Of a stretch of 45,065 nucleotides of DNA, positions 1-10,400 are shown one piece after another. The notes below the pieces were generated by a model. That model worked only from the letters and a program-made list of their open reading frames with translations, was not told where the DNA came from and did not search any database. Source of the stretch: an uncultured Methylophilaceae bacterium (lineage in GTDB: Bacteria; Pseudomonadota; Gammaproteobacteria; Burkholderiales; Methylophilaceae); assembly GCA_903849185.1 (NCBI GenBank), contig CAINIH010000072.1, positions 1 to 45,065 on the forward strand. Reading direction: 5' to 3'. The stretch's first letter is position 1. Each line of letters begins with the position of its first letter. Position numbers and translations under genes: made by a program.

Positions 1-1316
1 ATTTCATTTGGAATGATTGTAGATATTGAATTTCTATAATGTGCTAGTTTATAAACCCATGTCTTTGGCACATCTTTAAGAAGTGCGAATCCTCCGACCA
101 TATCACCATAGAGAGTTGTGTAACCTACAGCTGTTTCACTTTTATTACTTGTCGATATCACAAGGCCATTAAATTTATTAGATAGCGCCATTAATAAAAC
201 ACCTCTAATACGAGCTTGTAAATTTTCTTCGGTGGTATCAAAAGGTTTATTTTTAAATTCACTAGACAATGTTTTTCTAAAAAGCTTGAAAATAGATTGA
301 ATGTTTATCTCTTTATAATTCACCCCAGTATTTTTAATCATTCTTCTAGACTCTGTAATGCTTATTTTTGCGGTAAATTCTGAAGGCATCATCACGGCAG
401 TAATATTTTTTTTATCAAATGTGTCGTTTGCTAGGGCCAAAACTAAAGCAGAATCAATGCCACCAGATAAGCCTATAAATAGGTTTTTAAAATTATTTTT
501 AACTACATAATCTTTGAGTGCTAATTTAAGCGCTTCATATAGGTGTGCCTCCTTGCTATAGGGAGTTTTATGGCTATTATTTTTAATAGTTGTTTTTGAA
601 AAAATATCAATAATTGCTGTTTCTTCTTTAAAGAAGGATGATTGATGCAACAGTTTTGCTTCTTTATTGACAACGAAAGAACCCCCATCAAATATGAGTT
701 CATCTTGACCCCCAATTGCATTGAGGTAGATCACAGTAGACTTAGTTTCTTTCGCTAATTTAGAAATAACTTTGATTCGAGTATCAGATTTTTCTATTTC
801 ATACGGAGATGCATTAATTACGATAATGCCATCCACCGATTTTTTATTGAGTAATTTGCTTGGTGAAATACTCCAAGCATCTTCACAGATTAAGAGACCA
901 ATTTTTAAACTTTTATGTGTAAAGATAAATTCTTTTTCACCTGGCTCAAAATATCTATTTTCATCAAATACGCCATAATTTGGTAGAGTTTGCTTGAAAT
1001 AGGTACCTTGAATTTTTCCATTAAAAAGCAAAGAGGCTGCATTATATATTTTGCTACCCTTTTTTAAAGGATGCCCCACGATGACTTTGACTGAAGGCAA
1101 GGCTTTCGCAATCTTTTTTAAAGCTTTTGAGCACGCACCAAGAAAATCTTCTCTTAAAACAAGATCTTCAGGTGGATAGCCACATATGGAAAGTTCGGGA
1201 GTAATAAATAATTCAACTCCTTTTTTAGAAGCTTCTTTAGCGCGCTTAATGATAAGGTTACTATTATTTTCAATATCACCAACAAATGAATTTATTTGCG
1301 CTAGCGCTATTTTCAT
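1..1316 (-). CDS. nadE: Glutamine-dependent NAD+ synthetase, partial (C-terminus beyond window)
   Basis: Makes NAD+ from deamido-NAD+, ATP and glutamine, the last step of NAD synthesis, in the cytoplasm. I translated it by hand, because it runs off the left edge and is absent from the ORF track. It begins MKIALAQINSFVGDIENN. The N-terminal nitrilase-type amidase domain shows its Glu at residue 41 (TPELSICGYPPEDL) and a CEDAW nucleophile motif near residue 147. The synthetase domain has the PP-loop motif SGGIDSAL near residue 285, followed by TSNKSE and TTLYGDMVGGFALLKDVPKT. About 438 codons are present, so roughly 100 residues are missing compared with the usual ~540. It starts 5 bp after the ankyrin gene stop, so the two are probably co-transcribed. 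Identification is very secure. Confidence 0.95.
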   Translation of the reverse strand, partial: MKIALAQINSFVGDIENNSNLIIKRAKEASKKGVELFITPELSICGYPPEDLVLREDFLGACSKALKKIAKALPSVKVIVGHPLKKGSKIYNAASLLFNGKIQGTYFKQTLPNYGVFDENRYFEPGEKEFIFTHKSLKIGLLICEDAWSISPSKLLNKKSVDGIIVINASPYEIEKSDTRIKVISKLAKETKSTVIYLNAIGGQDELIFDGGSFVVNKEAKLLHQSSFFKEETAIIDIFSKTTIKNNSHKTPYSKEAHLYEALKLALKDYVVKNNFKNLFIGLSGGIDSALVLALANDTFDKKNITAVMMPSEFTAKISITESRRMIKNTGVNYKEINIQSIFKLFRKTLSSEFKNKPFDTTEENLQARIRGVLLMALSNKFNGLVISTSNKSETAVGYTTLYGDMVGGFALLKDVPKTWVYKLAHYRNSISTIIPNE

Positions 1317-1321
1317 GATGT

Positions 1322-2269
1322 TTAGTAACTGCCACCCGCATTTTTAATCAGATCAACAATCTCACTATTTTTAGCTTTAAGCGCGTATACAAGCGCTGTT
1401 AATCCATAACGATCTTTTGCTTTTAAATTAACTTTTGCGTCAATGAAAAGTTGAGTCATTTCTTTGGATTTATTTGCTATAGCGTAATGAAGAATTGGTG
1501 TGCCATCAGAATCTTTACGATCAATATTGGCCCCGTTTCCTATGAGGATTTTAGCGACTGCTAAATGATTCTTTTTAGTAGCCCAAGTAAGAGCTGTCCA
1601 ATTAAATTGATCTTCATAATCAATTTTTACGCCACGTTTTATAAAGAGAGTTACTGCGTCTGCATTACCTTCCCTGGCAGCATACATAAGAGGGCTATAT
1701 TTATATTTATCTACAATATTTGGATCAGCGCCATGATCAAGTAGTGTTTCAATTGTTTTAATGTCACCATTCTTGGCTGCATACATTAAAACAGTTTGTC
1801 CAGCATCGTTGGCGTTATTAGGATCAATACCATGCTTAATTAAGAGGTCTACAGTGTCATGAAATCCTGATATGGCAGCTAATCCATAAGCACTCCACCC
1901 ATCATTGTCTCTTATTTTAGGATCTGCTCCATTATCGAGTAGCAACTGAGCTGATCGTACATAATTTTTTTTGGCTGCGAACATTAGTGCAGTCCAACCA
2001 TTGTTTTCAGTTGCATTTACTGCCGCACCTTTTTTAATTAAAAGCGCCACAATCTTATCCATATCTTTTCTTGCGGCATACATTAATGCTGTGACACCAT
2101 CTTCATCTTTAGTATTTGGATTGCCACCACTTTCTAAGATAGCGCTTACTGTTTCAATATCACCTTTTGAAGCTGCAGTTAAAAGATAATTCACAGACTC
2201 TTCAGCATATGCAATTGATGCAAATAAAGAAGTAATCAAAAGAAAAACGAAAAGAGTTTTTTTATACAA
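1322..2269 (-). CDS. Secreted ankyrin-repeat protein (9 repeats)
   Basis: A 315-aa protein built almost wholly of ankyrin repeats. Residues 1-22 form a Sec signal peptide ending in AYA before EES, so it should be periplasmic or exported. From about residue 26 to the C-terminus I count nine consecutive ~33-residue units of the type TALMYAA-x-LL-x-G-ADPN. No catalytic domain is visible. Ankyrin arrays are protein-binding scaffolds; the partner cannot be read from sequence. It lies 3 bp downstream of sucD and 5 bp upstream of nadE on the same strand, so it is embedded in a run of central-metabolism genes without being obviously related to them. Function unknown; family assignment secure. Confidence 0.85.
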   Translation of the reverse strand: MYKKTLFVFLLITSLFASIAYAEESVNYLLTAASKGDIETVSAILESGGNPNTKDEDGVTALMYAARKDMDKIVALLIKKGAAVNATENNGWTALMFAAKKNYVRSAQLLLDNGADPKIRDNDGWSAYGLAAISGFHDTVDLLIKHGIDPNNANDAGQTVLMYAAKNGDIKTIETLLDHGADPNIVDKYKYSPLMYAAREGNADAVTLFIKRGVKIDYEDQFNWTALTWATKKNHLAVAKILIGNGANIDRKDSDGTPILHYAIANKSKEMTQLFIDAKVNLKAKDRYGLTALVYALKAKNSEIVDLIKNAGGSY

Positions 2270-2272
2270 TTT

Positions 2273-3145
2273 TTATTTTTTTAATAAGGCTTGCATGGTA
2301 AGTCCCATGTCCGCAGGCGATTTAGACATGCTGACCCCGACTTTTTCTAATGCTTTGATTTTATCTATTGCAAGACCAGAGCCCTGCGAAATAATGGCCC
2401 CTGCATGACCCATTCTTTTTCCTTCGGGGGCTGTAATGCCGGCAATATAACCTGCAATAGGTTTTTTAATGTGTTGTTTAATATATTCAGCAGCTGCTTC
2501 CTCATCCGATCCACCAATTTCGCCGACTAAGATAATGCCCTTGGTATTGTTATCTTCCTCAAACATTTGTAAGCATTCAATAAAATTAAGTCCTTTGATA
2601 GGGTCTCCACCAATACCAACGCAGGTACTCTGACCTAAACCAAGTATAGTAGTTTGCTGAACCGCTTCGTAAGTCAATGTGCCTGATTTTGAAATAATAC
2701 CAATTGATCCAGGCAAATGAATGCTGCCAGGCATGATGCCAATCTTGCATTCTCCAGGTGTAATCACACCAGGACAGTTAGGTCCAATAAGCTTTGATTG
2801 ATTAGCGCGTATAGCTGCCTTCACATTAATCATATCTTGTATGGGAATACCTTCTGTAATACATACGATAATTTCAATACCTTCTTCCGAAGCTTCAATA
2901 ATTGAGTCTGCAGCATAAGCAGGGGGGACGTAAATTACTGTGGCGTTAGCACCCGTTGTTTTAATAGCATCTCTTACTGTATTAAATACAGGTAGATTGA
3001 GATGAGATGTGCCACCTTTTCCAGGCGTAACCCCACCTACCAATTTTGTACCATACGCGAGCGCTTGCTCTGAGTGAAAGGTCCCCTGTTTGCCAGTAAA
3101 GCCTTGGCAAATTACCTTGGTAGATTTATTAATCAGAATAGACAT
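2273..3145 (-). CDS. sucD: Succinyl-CoA synthetase (ADP-forming) alpha subunit
   Basis: Alpha subunit of the TCA enzyme that interconverts succinyl-CoA and succinate with substrate-level phosphorylation. The 290-aa length is standard. The N-terminal CoA-binding Rossmann domain ([16 protein letters not shown]) and the phosphohistidine loop GHAGAI in the C-terminal ligase domain are both intact. The start codon is 1 bp downstream of the sucC stop, giving the usual sucC-sucD operon with translational coupling. The 2-oxoglutarate dehydrogenase genes sucAB, often adjacent in other proteobacteria, are not in this window. Confidence 0.96.
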   Translation of the reverse strand: MSILINKSTKVICQGFTGKQGTFHSEQALAYGTKLVGGVTPGKGGTSHLNLPVFNTVRDAIKTTGANATVIYVPPAYAADSIIEASEEGIEIIVCITEGIPIQDMINVKAAIRANQSKLIGPNCPGVITPGECKIGIMPGSIHLPGSIGIISKSGTLTYEAVQQTTILGLGQSTCVGIGGDPIKGLNFIECLQMFEEDNNTKGIILVGEIGGSDEEAAAEYIKQHIKKPIAGYIAGITAPEGKRMGHAGAIISQGSGLAIDKIKALEKVGVSMSKSPADMGLTMQALLKK

Positions 3146-3146
3146 G

Positions 3147-4310
3147 TTATTTTTTTATAAGGTTAGTCGCGATAGTTGCCGCTTCAGTAAGTGTATTTGC
3201 AGCTTTAATATTTAAGCCACTTGTTTGTAAAAGTTTTTTGCCAAGATCAACGTTGGTACCTTCTAATCTCACCACAATAGGGATTTGGATACCGACTTCT
3301 TTAACTGCGGCAATAATACCTTCTGCAATAATATCGCAACGCATAATACCGCCAAAAATATTAACTAAAACGACTTGTACGTTCTTATCATCAAGAATAA
3401 TTTTAAAAGCTTTCGCAACTGTTTCAGCAGTAGCTCCACCACCAACATCTAAAAAGTTTGCAGGCTCTCCACCATAAAGTTTAATAAGATCCATGGTGGC
3501 CATAGCCAGACCTGCGCCATTGACCATACAGCCAATATTGCCATTGAGTGCAATGTAATTTAATCCGGCGTCAAAAGCCTCAGCTTCTTTAGAATCATTT
3601 TGTGACCAATCACGAAGCTCAGCTAATGTTTTTTGTTTGTAAAGTGCATTGTCATCAACGTTTATTTTGCAATCGAGGGCAATTATTTTTTTATGAGAAG
3701 TAATCACGAGTGGATTAATTTCTAATAGCGCTAAATTATTTTCAATAAAGACTTTAAAAGCACTTCGAGCAAACTTAACAAAATCATTAATCATTTCGTT
3801 CGGTAAACCTAATGCAAAGGCAATATTTCTTGATTGAAAATCCATGAGTCCGTTAATAGGACTGCACGTTTCTTTGATAATTTTTTCAGGATTATTTTTA
3901 GAAATTTCTTCAATTTCCATACCGCCAGCAGAAGATGCAATGACGACGATTTTTTCTGATTGCCTATCAACTAATATAGAAAAATATAATTCTTTTTCGA
4001 TGTCGCATGACTCTTCGATAAGAAGCGTATTAACGGGCTGACCATCCGGTTTATTTTGATAGGTGACAAGTTTTTTATGGAGAAGTGAATTTGCAACTTC
4101 AACCGCCTCTTTTTTGGAGCTGACAATTTTAACGCCACCCGCCTTACCTCTTCCGCCCGCGTGAATTTGGGCTTTGATGACATAAGAGGAGGACTTTAAC
4201 TCGGCTATTGATTTATCCACTTCATCTATAGATTTAATTGCAATACCTTTTGGAACAGAAATGCCGTATTTTGCAATTAATTGTTTGGCCTGATATTCGT
4301 GGAGATTCAT
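3147..4310 (-). CDS. sucC: Succinyl-CoA synthetase (ADP-forming) beta subunit
   Basis: Beta subunit of succinyl-CoA synthetase, carrying the nucleotide-binding ATP-grasp fold (N-terminal half) and the CoA-ligase domain (C-terminal half). It starts with the classic [11 protein letters not shown] and contains [15 protein letters not shown], the metal-site segment LEINPLV, and [10 protein letters not shown] in the ligase domain. At 387 aa it is the normal length. It is the first gene of the sucC-sucD-ankyrin-nadE run and is divergent from serB. I see no Shine-Dalgarno sequence before its ATG: the AAGGAG there is on the opposite strand. Confidence 0.96.
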   Translation of the reverse strand: MNLHEYQAKQLIAKYGISVPKGIAIKSIDEVDKSIAELKSSSYVIKAQIHAGGRGKAGGVKIVSSKKEAVEVANSLLHKKLVTYQNKPDGQPVNTLLIEESCDIEKELYFSILVDRQSEKIVVIASSAGGMEIEEISKNNPEKIIKETCSPINGLMDFQSRNIAFALGLPNEMINDFVKFARSAFKVFIENNLALLEINPLVITSHKKIIALDCKINVDDNALYKQKTLAELRDWSQNDSKEAEAFDAGLNYIALNGNIGCMVNGAGLAMATMDLIKLYGGEPANFLDVGGGATAETVAKAFKIILDDKNVQVVLVNIFGGIMRCDIIAEGIIAAVKEVGIQIPIVVRLEGTNVDLGKKLLQTSGLNIKAANTLTEAATIATNLIKK

Positions 4311-4372
4311 GGTAAAAAAGGAGCTAAATAAGCATTATTTTCTACGAATTTAGACAAACATGCTAGTTAAGA

Positions 4373-4378
4373 ATTATA
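4373..4378 (-). promoter_or_regulatory. Possible -10 element for sucC operon
   Basis: The 124-bp divergent gap between sucC and serB contains a perfect TATAAT on the minus strand, about 63 bp upstream of the sucC ATG. I see no good -35 hexamer at the expected distance. The octamer AGAATTAT occurs twice on the plus strand in the same gap (4370-4377 and 4395-4402). This is a sequence match only, in a very AT-rich region where chance TATAAT is common. Confidence 0.3.
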
Positions 4379-4434
4379 TTTTCATAGCAATGTTAGAATT
4401 ATTCATTTAGAGCCTTTTATCATTTATTCATACT

Positions 4435-5280
4435 ATGAAATTATTAGTTCAATCTTCACATAGTTTTCAAAGTCATTTGGCAGAAATCTCTGAAATTTTA
4501 GGCCAAGCGACAGATTATCCATATCAGCTTATTAATGACAATGCTGCTATATATGAGATTGGAGAGGATTTATCCGGAGATTTAAAAAATCAGCTTCATC
4601 TAAAGCATATAGATTTTGCAATCTTAGATCATTACAAAGCTTTAAATGAATTTAGCTTATGTGTCATGGATATGGATTCAACACTCATATCGATTGAATG
4701 TATTGATGAAATCGCAGACATGTGTGGCAAAAAAGAAGATGTCGCTTTAATTACTAAAAGCGCCATGATGGGAGAAATTGATTTTTCACAAAGCCTTATT
4801 AAACGCGTTTCGTTATTAGAAGGTCTTGGAGAAGAAATGCTCTTTAAGGTCATAGAAGAAAGATTAAAATTTAACGAGGGCACTCAAGCATGGATTAAAG
4901 CTTGTCGTAAAAATAATGTCACTACAGTGCTTGTGTCAGGTGGCTTCGATTATTTTGCAGATTATGTGAAAAATAAACTAGGGATTGATGTTGCTATATC
5001 CAATCAGCTTGAAATTAAAGATAAGAAGCTCACCGGTAAAGTATTAGGGCGCATTGTAAATGACGAAGTGAAGGCTCAAACAGTAAGAGAATTTCAAGCT
5101 AAACTCAATATTGATAAGTCAAAAACAATCGTGATTGGTGATGGAGCGAATGATTTAAAGATGTTAGCTGAAGCTCAATATAGCATTGCATATCATGCCA
5201 AGCCTATTGTGCAAGAAAAGGCACGGTTTAAATTCAACCACTCAGACTTTAATGGCGTATTAAATCTTTTTAAAGTTTAA
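4435..5280 (+). CDS. serB: Phosphoserine phosphatase
   Basis: Hydrolyses O-phosphoserine to serine, the last step of serine biosynthesis (HAD superfamily). The nucleophile motif DMDSTLISIE (DxDxT, motif I), the motif II serine in VLVSGGF, and motif III/IV K...GDGANDLKML are all present. At 281 aa it is near the usual bacterial SerB length; residues 1-75 form a less conserved N-terminal region, possibly ACT-like. The gene is divergent from sucC and its 3' end overlaps the convergent DUF455 gene by 4 bp. No Shine-Dalgarno sequence is evident before the ATG. Confidence 0.94.
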   Translation: MKLLVQSSHSFQSHLAEISEILGQATDYPYQLINDNAAIYEIGEDLSGDLKNQLHLKHIDFAILDHYKALNEFSLCVMDMDSTLISIECIDEIADMCGKKEDVALITKSAMMGEIDFSQSLIKRVSLLEGLGEEMLFKVIEERLKFNEGTQAWIKACRKNNVTTVLVSGGFDYFADYVKNKLGIDVAISNQLEIKDKKLTGKVLGRIVNDEVKAQTVREFQAKLNIDKSKTIVIGDGANDLKMLAEAQYSIAYHAKPIVQEKARFKFNHSDFNGVLNLFKV

Positions 5281-6056
5281 ATAAGCTCTTCTTTTAGGAA
5301 GCCGGCTTTATAACGTGCTTCTTTATTTAGTTTTTGATAATTAAGTTCAATCTCGTAAGTCACAAGTAAATTTTTATATGTTTCATGAGGGTCTAGCTTT
5401 TGAGTGTCACATGCCCATCGATACCAAATATTACCGATTGATACATGATGAATCTCTTCTTCATAGATGATTTGTAGGATCGCTGCAATGTCATCATCTT
5501 TTTGCTGCTTAAATTTTTCGATAATAGGGGGTGTGACATCAAGACCTCTTGCTTCCATGGTCCTAGGAATGAGTGCTAAACGATGAATTAAGTCGTGACT
5601 TGTTCTCTCAGCCATTTCCCAAAGACTGTTATGGGCATTAAAGCTGCCATAAGCTAAACCAAATTTTTTAAGATAGTCATTAAGCAAATTGAAATGCGTC
5701 TGTTCTTCATAGGCGATTTGAAGCCAGTCGCTATAAAATTGCTCTGGGAGATTTTTAAAGCGCCAAATGATATCGAGCGCTAAATTAATTGCACTAAATT
5801 CAATATGAGCTAATGCATGAATAAATATTAATTTTCCATGCTGAGTCGAAGCCGATCTTTTTTCAACGAGCCTGGGTGCGACAATGTCAGGTTTTGAAGG
5901 CGCACCTGGTAAATGATAGGTGTGTTTTATATCAGCTTTTGAATCAATCTTTATTTGGTGCGATTTAAAAGATTTGTATATCGCTTGAACTTGATTTAAT
6001 TTCTGATTTAAATCGTTTGCGGCAAGCGCCTTTAGGCATTGCGCTCTTAATTCCAT
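5277..6056 (-). CDS. Ferritin-like DUF455 family protein
   Basis: A 259-aa cytoplasmic protein of the DUF455 family, a ferritin-like four-helix bundle predicted to bind a di-iron centre. Candidate metal-ligand segments are HALAHIEFSAI, YEEQTHFNLL and YEEEIHHVSIG, with the E-x6-Y / E-x2-H spacing of ferritin-like proteins. The biochemical activity of the family is not established. It follows the secreted propeller gene by 7 bp on the same strand and overlaps serB tail to tail by 4 bp. Family call is good; function unknown. Confidence 0.8.
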   Translation of the reverse strand: MELRAQCLKALAANDLNQKLNQVQAIYKSFKSHQIKIDSKADIKHTYHLPGAPSKPDIVAPRLVEKRSASTQHGKLIFIHALAHIEFSAINLALDIIWRFKNLPEQFYSDWLQIAYEEQTHFNLLNDYLKKFGLAYGSFNAHNSLWEMAERTSHDLIHRLALIPRTMEARGLDVTPPIIEKFKQQKDDDIAAILQIIYEEEIHHVSIGNIWYRWACDTQKLDPHETYKNLLVTYEIELNYQKLNKEARYKAGFLKEELI

Positions 6057-6063
6057 ATATTAA

Positions 6064-6897
6064 CTAATGAATAGGAACGAGGGTGACTGAGCCGGCTTTC
6101 ATATCTGGTGTAATGATAGATTTTTTATCATAAGACAGAGCTATGTCAGCAGCTGCGGTAAAACCGTCTTTATATAAACTCACTTTGCTACCTTGCACTT
6201 TATAAATCTTTCCATTTTTCCAGTCACTGACAAAGAAATTATCTTTAGATTTAATTAGCCCATCTCCACCGCCAAATCCTTCAGCAACTTTTGAAATTGA
6301 TTTAGTTTTCAAATTAATTTTGTATAAAATACCACTTGAAAAATCTACTTCATATAGATCATTTTTAATGATCCAAAGACCATTAGGCGCCAAAATTTCA
6401 GGCGTATTTTCATTAAGCACTAGAGTGATTTTTTTGTCTTGAGCAATTTTAAAAATAGCACCCCCTGATTTAAGATTACCACTATCACTCACATACAAAT
6501 TGCCTACTTCATCTGAAGTAATATCATTTAAAAAAACAGGCGTTTGTGGAAATGCCATGGTACTTCCAAATACAGCCCATTTGCCATTAGGCTCAACTTT
6601 CAATACTCGATTCTTATCTGTCACATACAAAGACTTGCCGATAAAAGTTAAGCCTTTAGGATCGTCCATACCGCTTGCAAATGTTGAAAGTTTTCCATCG
6701 ATTGAAATACGTGTAATTTTTCCATCACCATCTTTATTGAATTCGCCAATCTCGGAGACATAAATATCACCTTTAGCATCTTGAACCACTGATTCAGGAC
6801 TTACAAAGCCCGAGATTGCATTCAGTGATTCATGTGCTTTTAAAGTCACACTTATAATTACTGAGAGTAGAACTAAAAATACACGTAAGTTTTTCAT
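6064..6897 (-). CDS. Secreted SMP-30/gluconolactonase-like beta-propeller protein
   Basis: A 277-aa protein with a Sec signal peptide (about residues 1-21, ending near LKAHES) followed by six propeller blades. Recurrent segments such as GDIYVSEIGEF, KSLYVTDKNRV, GNLYVSDSGNL, NDLYEVDFSSG and DNFFVSDWKNG are typical of SMP-30/gluconolactonase/NHL-type propellers. That family includes lactonases, but I cannot assign a substrate and the protein may be a binding propeller. It lies 23 bp after the small ankyrin gene and 7 bp before the DUF455 gene, in the same direction. Fold assignment is good; activity unknown. Confidence 0.7.
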   Translation of the reverse strand: MKNLRVFLVLLSVIISVTLKAHESLNAISGFVSPESVVQDAKGDIYVSEIGEFNKDGDGKITRISIDGKLSTFASGMDDPKGLTFIGKSLYVTDKNRVLKVEPNGKWAVFGSTMAFPQTPVFLNDITSDEVGNLYVSDSGNLKSGGAIFKIAQDKKITLVLNENTPEILAPNGLWIIKNDLYEVDFSSGILYKINLKTKSISKVAEGFGGGDGLIKSKDNFFVSDWKNGKIYKVQGSKVSLYKDGFTAAADIALSYDKKSIITPDMKAGSVTLVPIH

Positions 6898-6920
6898 AAT
6901 TTAATGAGCTATATTATTGA

Positions 6921-7406
6921 TTAAAGACATTTCTCTTCGCAACCTTCTTCACTCACACCTAGAGAAAGAAGTAGATCAACCATTTTTTTATCGCCTTTAT
7001 CTTTGACAACGCGAACGATAGATACACCGCCCTTCATCTTTTTATTAATATCAGCACCTTTAGAAGCAAGGTATTTAACAATATCAGTTCTACCGTCAAA
7101 AGCTGCATGATGAAAAGCATTCATTTTTGTAAGTGGATGTGTGTAATTAATATCAGCACCATGATCAACTAAATATTTGAGCGTTTGGAATTGTCCTTTA
7201 GACGCTGCCATGAGAAGTGGACTCCATGCAAAATACGTTGCATTGATGTCTACTTTTTTGACTTCAATATACTTTTTAACAATAGGTAATTTGCCCTCAT
7301 TCACAGCGCCTGCAAATTCTATTTCTTCTGCATCCGTTAATGCGAAAAGCTGCATTGAGAAAGTAAGCAAAATTAATGTCAGTGTTGTTTTTAAAAATTT
7401 ATTCAT
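6921..7406 (-). CDS. Small secreted ankyrin-repeat protein
   Basis: A 161-aa protein with a Sec signal peptide (residues 1 to about 22, LFA before LTDAEE) and about four ankyrin repeats, the clearest being SPLLMAASKGQFQTLKYLV and NAFHHAAFDGRTDIVKYLA. The extreme C-terminus, GCEEKCL, holds the only two cysteines of the mature protein in a CxxxC arrangement, which could form a disulfide in the periplasm. It sits 18 bp downstream of purL on the same strand and upstream of the secreted propeller. No Shine-Dalgarno sequence is clear. It is a different, shorter protein from the nine-repeat ankyrin protein near sucD. Confidence 0.8.
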   Translation of the reverse strand: MNKFLKTTLTLILLTFSMQLFALTDAEEIEFAGAVNEGKLPIVKKYIEVKKVDINATYFAWSPLLMAASKGQFQTLKYLVDHGADINYTHPLTKMNAFHHAAFDGRTDIVKYLASKGADINKKMKGGVSIVRVVKDKGDKKMVDLLLSLGVSEEGCEEKCL

Positions 7407-7424
7407 ATGGAGTGATTCTTTCGT

Positions 7425-10400
7425 TTAGTTAAAAAATTGATAAGCATTTGCAAACATTTTATACCATGGTGCTAATCCATCCCATGCTTCAGGATGCCAA
7501 GAGTTTTGAACTGCTCTATAAACTCTCTCAGGATGAGGCATCATAATAGAAAATCGCCCATTATCCGAAGTAAATCCAGTAATTCCTTCAGGAGAGCCAT
7601 TTGGATTCATCGGATAGGCAGAAGTTCCCTTATGGTAATTATCAACATAGCGAAGTGTCGCAAGTTGATGATTTAAAACATCATTCATCTGATTCTGAGT
7701 TTGATATTCCGTATAGCCTTCGCCATGTGCTACCGCGATTGGAAGTATCGCGCCATGCATACCATTAAAGAATATTGAATTAGATTTAAGAATTTCGACG
7801 GATACAAATCTTGCTTCAAATTGCTCCGATTTATTTTTTACAAAATGTGGCCATAAAGCTGAGCCTGGAATAATTTCTTTCAGATTACTCATCATTTGAC
7901 AGCCATTGCAAATACCAAGTGCTATCGTGTCAGGCCTTAAGAAAAAAGCTTCAAAAGCGTCACGTGTTTTTGAATTAAATAGAATAGATTTCGCCCAGCC
8001 TTCGCCTGCACCTAATACATCGCCATATGAAAAACCACCACATGCAACAAGCGCTGAAAAATCAGTTAAAGATTTGCGACCCTCAATAATATCTGACATA
8101 TGCACATCATGCGCTTCAAATCCTGCGGTCGAAAATGCGGCTGCCATTTCAACATGGCCATTGACACCTTGCTCTCTTAAAATAGCAATCTTAGGTTTGG
8201 TTTTTTTGATCGCAAAAGATTGGGGAATGTCAAAATCAAATTTTGGATTTAACCCCGGATCAAGATCATCTGAAATAATAGAAAATTCTTCTAAAGCACA
8301 TTCTGGATTATCTCGTATCGATTGCATCTTGAAAGATGTTTCAGTCCAAGCGCTTTGTAAGTTTGACCTTGTATCTTCAAAGACGATTTTATTTTGATGT
8401 TTAATGTGAATCGTTTGATCGGAATGAATCGATCCAATGAAGAAAGCATTTTGATTTAAAGCGGCATTCATTTTTGTAAGCACACTTGAGATATGTTCTT
8501 TTTTAACTTGAATGACAGCACCTAATTCTTCATTAAATAGAATGGCTTTGATGTCGCTACCACACTCCGTTAAGTCGATATTTAGACCACAGCGTCCTGC
8601 GAAAGCCATTTCAGTTAAAGTAGCAAAAAGCCCGCCATCGGATCGATCATGATAAGCCTCAATCATATTTTCATTTTTCAATGTTTGAATAGCCTGAAAA
8701 AATGCCTTGAGTGTTTTTGTATCATCAAGTGTTGGCGGTATATCACCCACTTCATTAAAGACTAAGTTAAATGATGAAGCGCCTAATCGATTCTTGCCTA
8801 AACCTAAGTCGATATAAATAAGGCCACTCTCTTTAAGATTTCTATTGAGCGCAGGCGTTAAAGTTTTTCTCGCATCAAAGACAGGTGCAAATGCACTTAC
8901 TATGAGTGATACAGGCGAGACCACAGTCTTTTCTTTTTCTTGATCCAACCAAGTGGTCTTCATAGACATAGAATCTTTGCCTACAGGAATGCTAATACCT
9001 AAATCAGGACAAAGATGCATACCAATCTCTTCAACAGCATCAAATAAGGCTGCATCTTCACCTTCATGTCCTGCAGACGCCATCCAATTGGCTGATAATT
9101 TAATATCTTCTAAATGATGAATCGATGCTGCAGATAAATTAGTAATGGCTTCACCTAATGCCATACGCACAGAAGCTTTAGCATCTATCATTGCAATAGG
9201 CGTTTTTTCACCAATAGCAAAAGCTTCGCCTAATGTGCTATCAAAAGATGACAAGGTGACGGCGACATCGGCAACAGGTACTTGCCAAGGTCCCACAAGT
9301 TGATCTCTTGCAATCAATCCTGTGACTGATCGATCTCCGATATGAATCAAGAACATTTTATTTGCAACGGCGGGGTACCTTAATACGCGATATGCTGCGT
9401 CTTTGATATCAATATTTTCTATGTTGACAGATTTAACTCTTCTTTCTTTTCTCTTTACATTGCGCGTCATCTTAGGCGGTTTTCCTAAAAGGATAGATAA
9501 ATCCATATGGACCGCATCTTTTTTAAGAAGACTATCTTCGACAATAAGTTGTTTGTCGTCTTTTGCAATACCTACAATTGCAAACGGACATCTTTCTCGT
9601 TCGCAAAGTGATTTAAATAAATCAAGATCTTTTTCTTTGATCGCTAATACATAACGTTCTTGAGCTTCATTGCACCAGAGCTCGCGTGGAGACATACTTG
9701 GCTCTTCATTGTTAATTGCGCGTAATTGAAAAGTCGCACCGACGCCACCGTCATTCACCAATTCAGGAAATGCATTCGATAAACCACCAGCACCAACATC
9801 ATGAATACTTAAGATAGGATTTTGAGCGCCTAATTGCCAGCATCGATCAATCACTTCTTGCGCTCTTCTTTGTAACTCAGGATTACCTCGTTGTACGGAA
9901 TCGAAATCTAAATTTTCTGCATTAAATCCAGTGCCCATACTTGAAGCAGCGCCACCGCCTAAACCGATAAGCATTGCAGGACCGCCTAATTGAATAAGAA
10001 GGGCGCCTGGTGGAATCGTATGTTTTTTTGTATGAATATCATTAATGCTACCAATGCCGCCTGCTAACATAATGGGCTTATGAAAACCTTTTATCTCATC
10101 ATTGTGTTTGATTTCTAATGTTCTAAAGTACCCTGCAATATTGGGTCTGCCGAATTCATTGTTATATGAAGCGCCCCCAATGGGACCATCGATCATAATT
10201 TGGAGCGCTGATGATATGCGAGCAGGAGCGCCGTAAATATCTTTTTCCCAAGGCTGAATAAATTCAGGAATACGTAAATTAGATACTGAAAATCCTGTGA
10301 GACCCGCTTTAGGTTTTGAGCCTCTTCCCGTTGCACCTTCGTCTCTGATTTCACCACCTGCACCTGTTGCAGCGCCTGAGAAAGGAGAGATTGCTGTCGG

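Noticed and set aside
4311-4326. AAGGAG next to the sucC start codon
   Set aside because: It is on the plus strand while sucC is on the minus strand, so it cannot act as its Shine-Dalgarno sequence.
7906-8397. 163-aa plus-strand ORF
   Set aside because: Antisense shadow of purL, which is a complete, well-conserved gene on the other strand.
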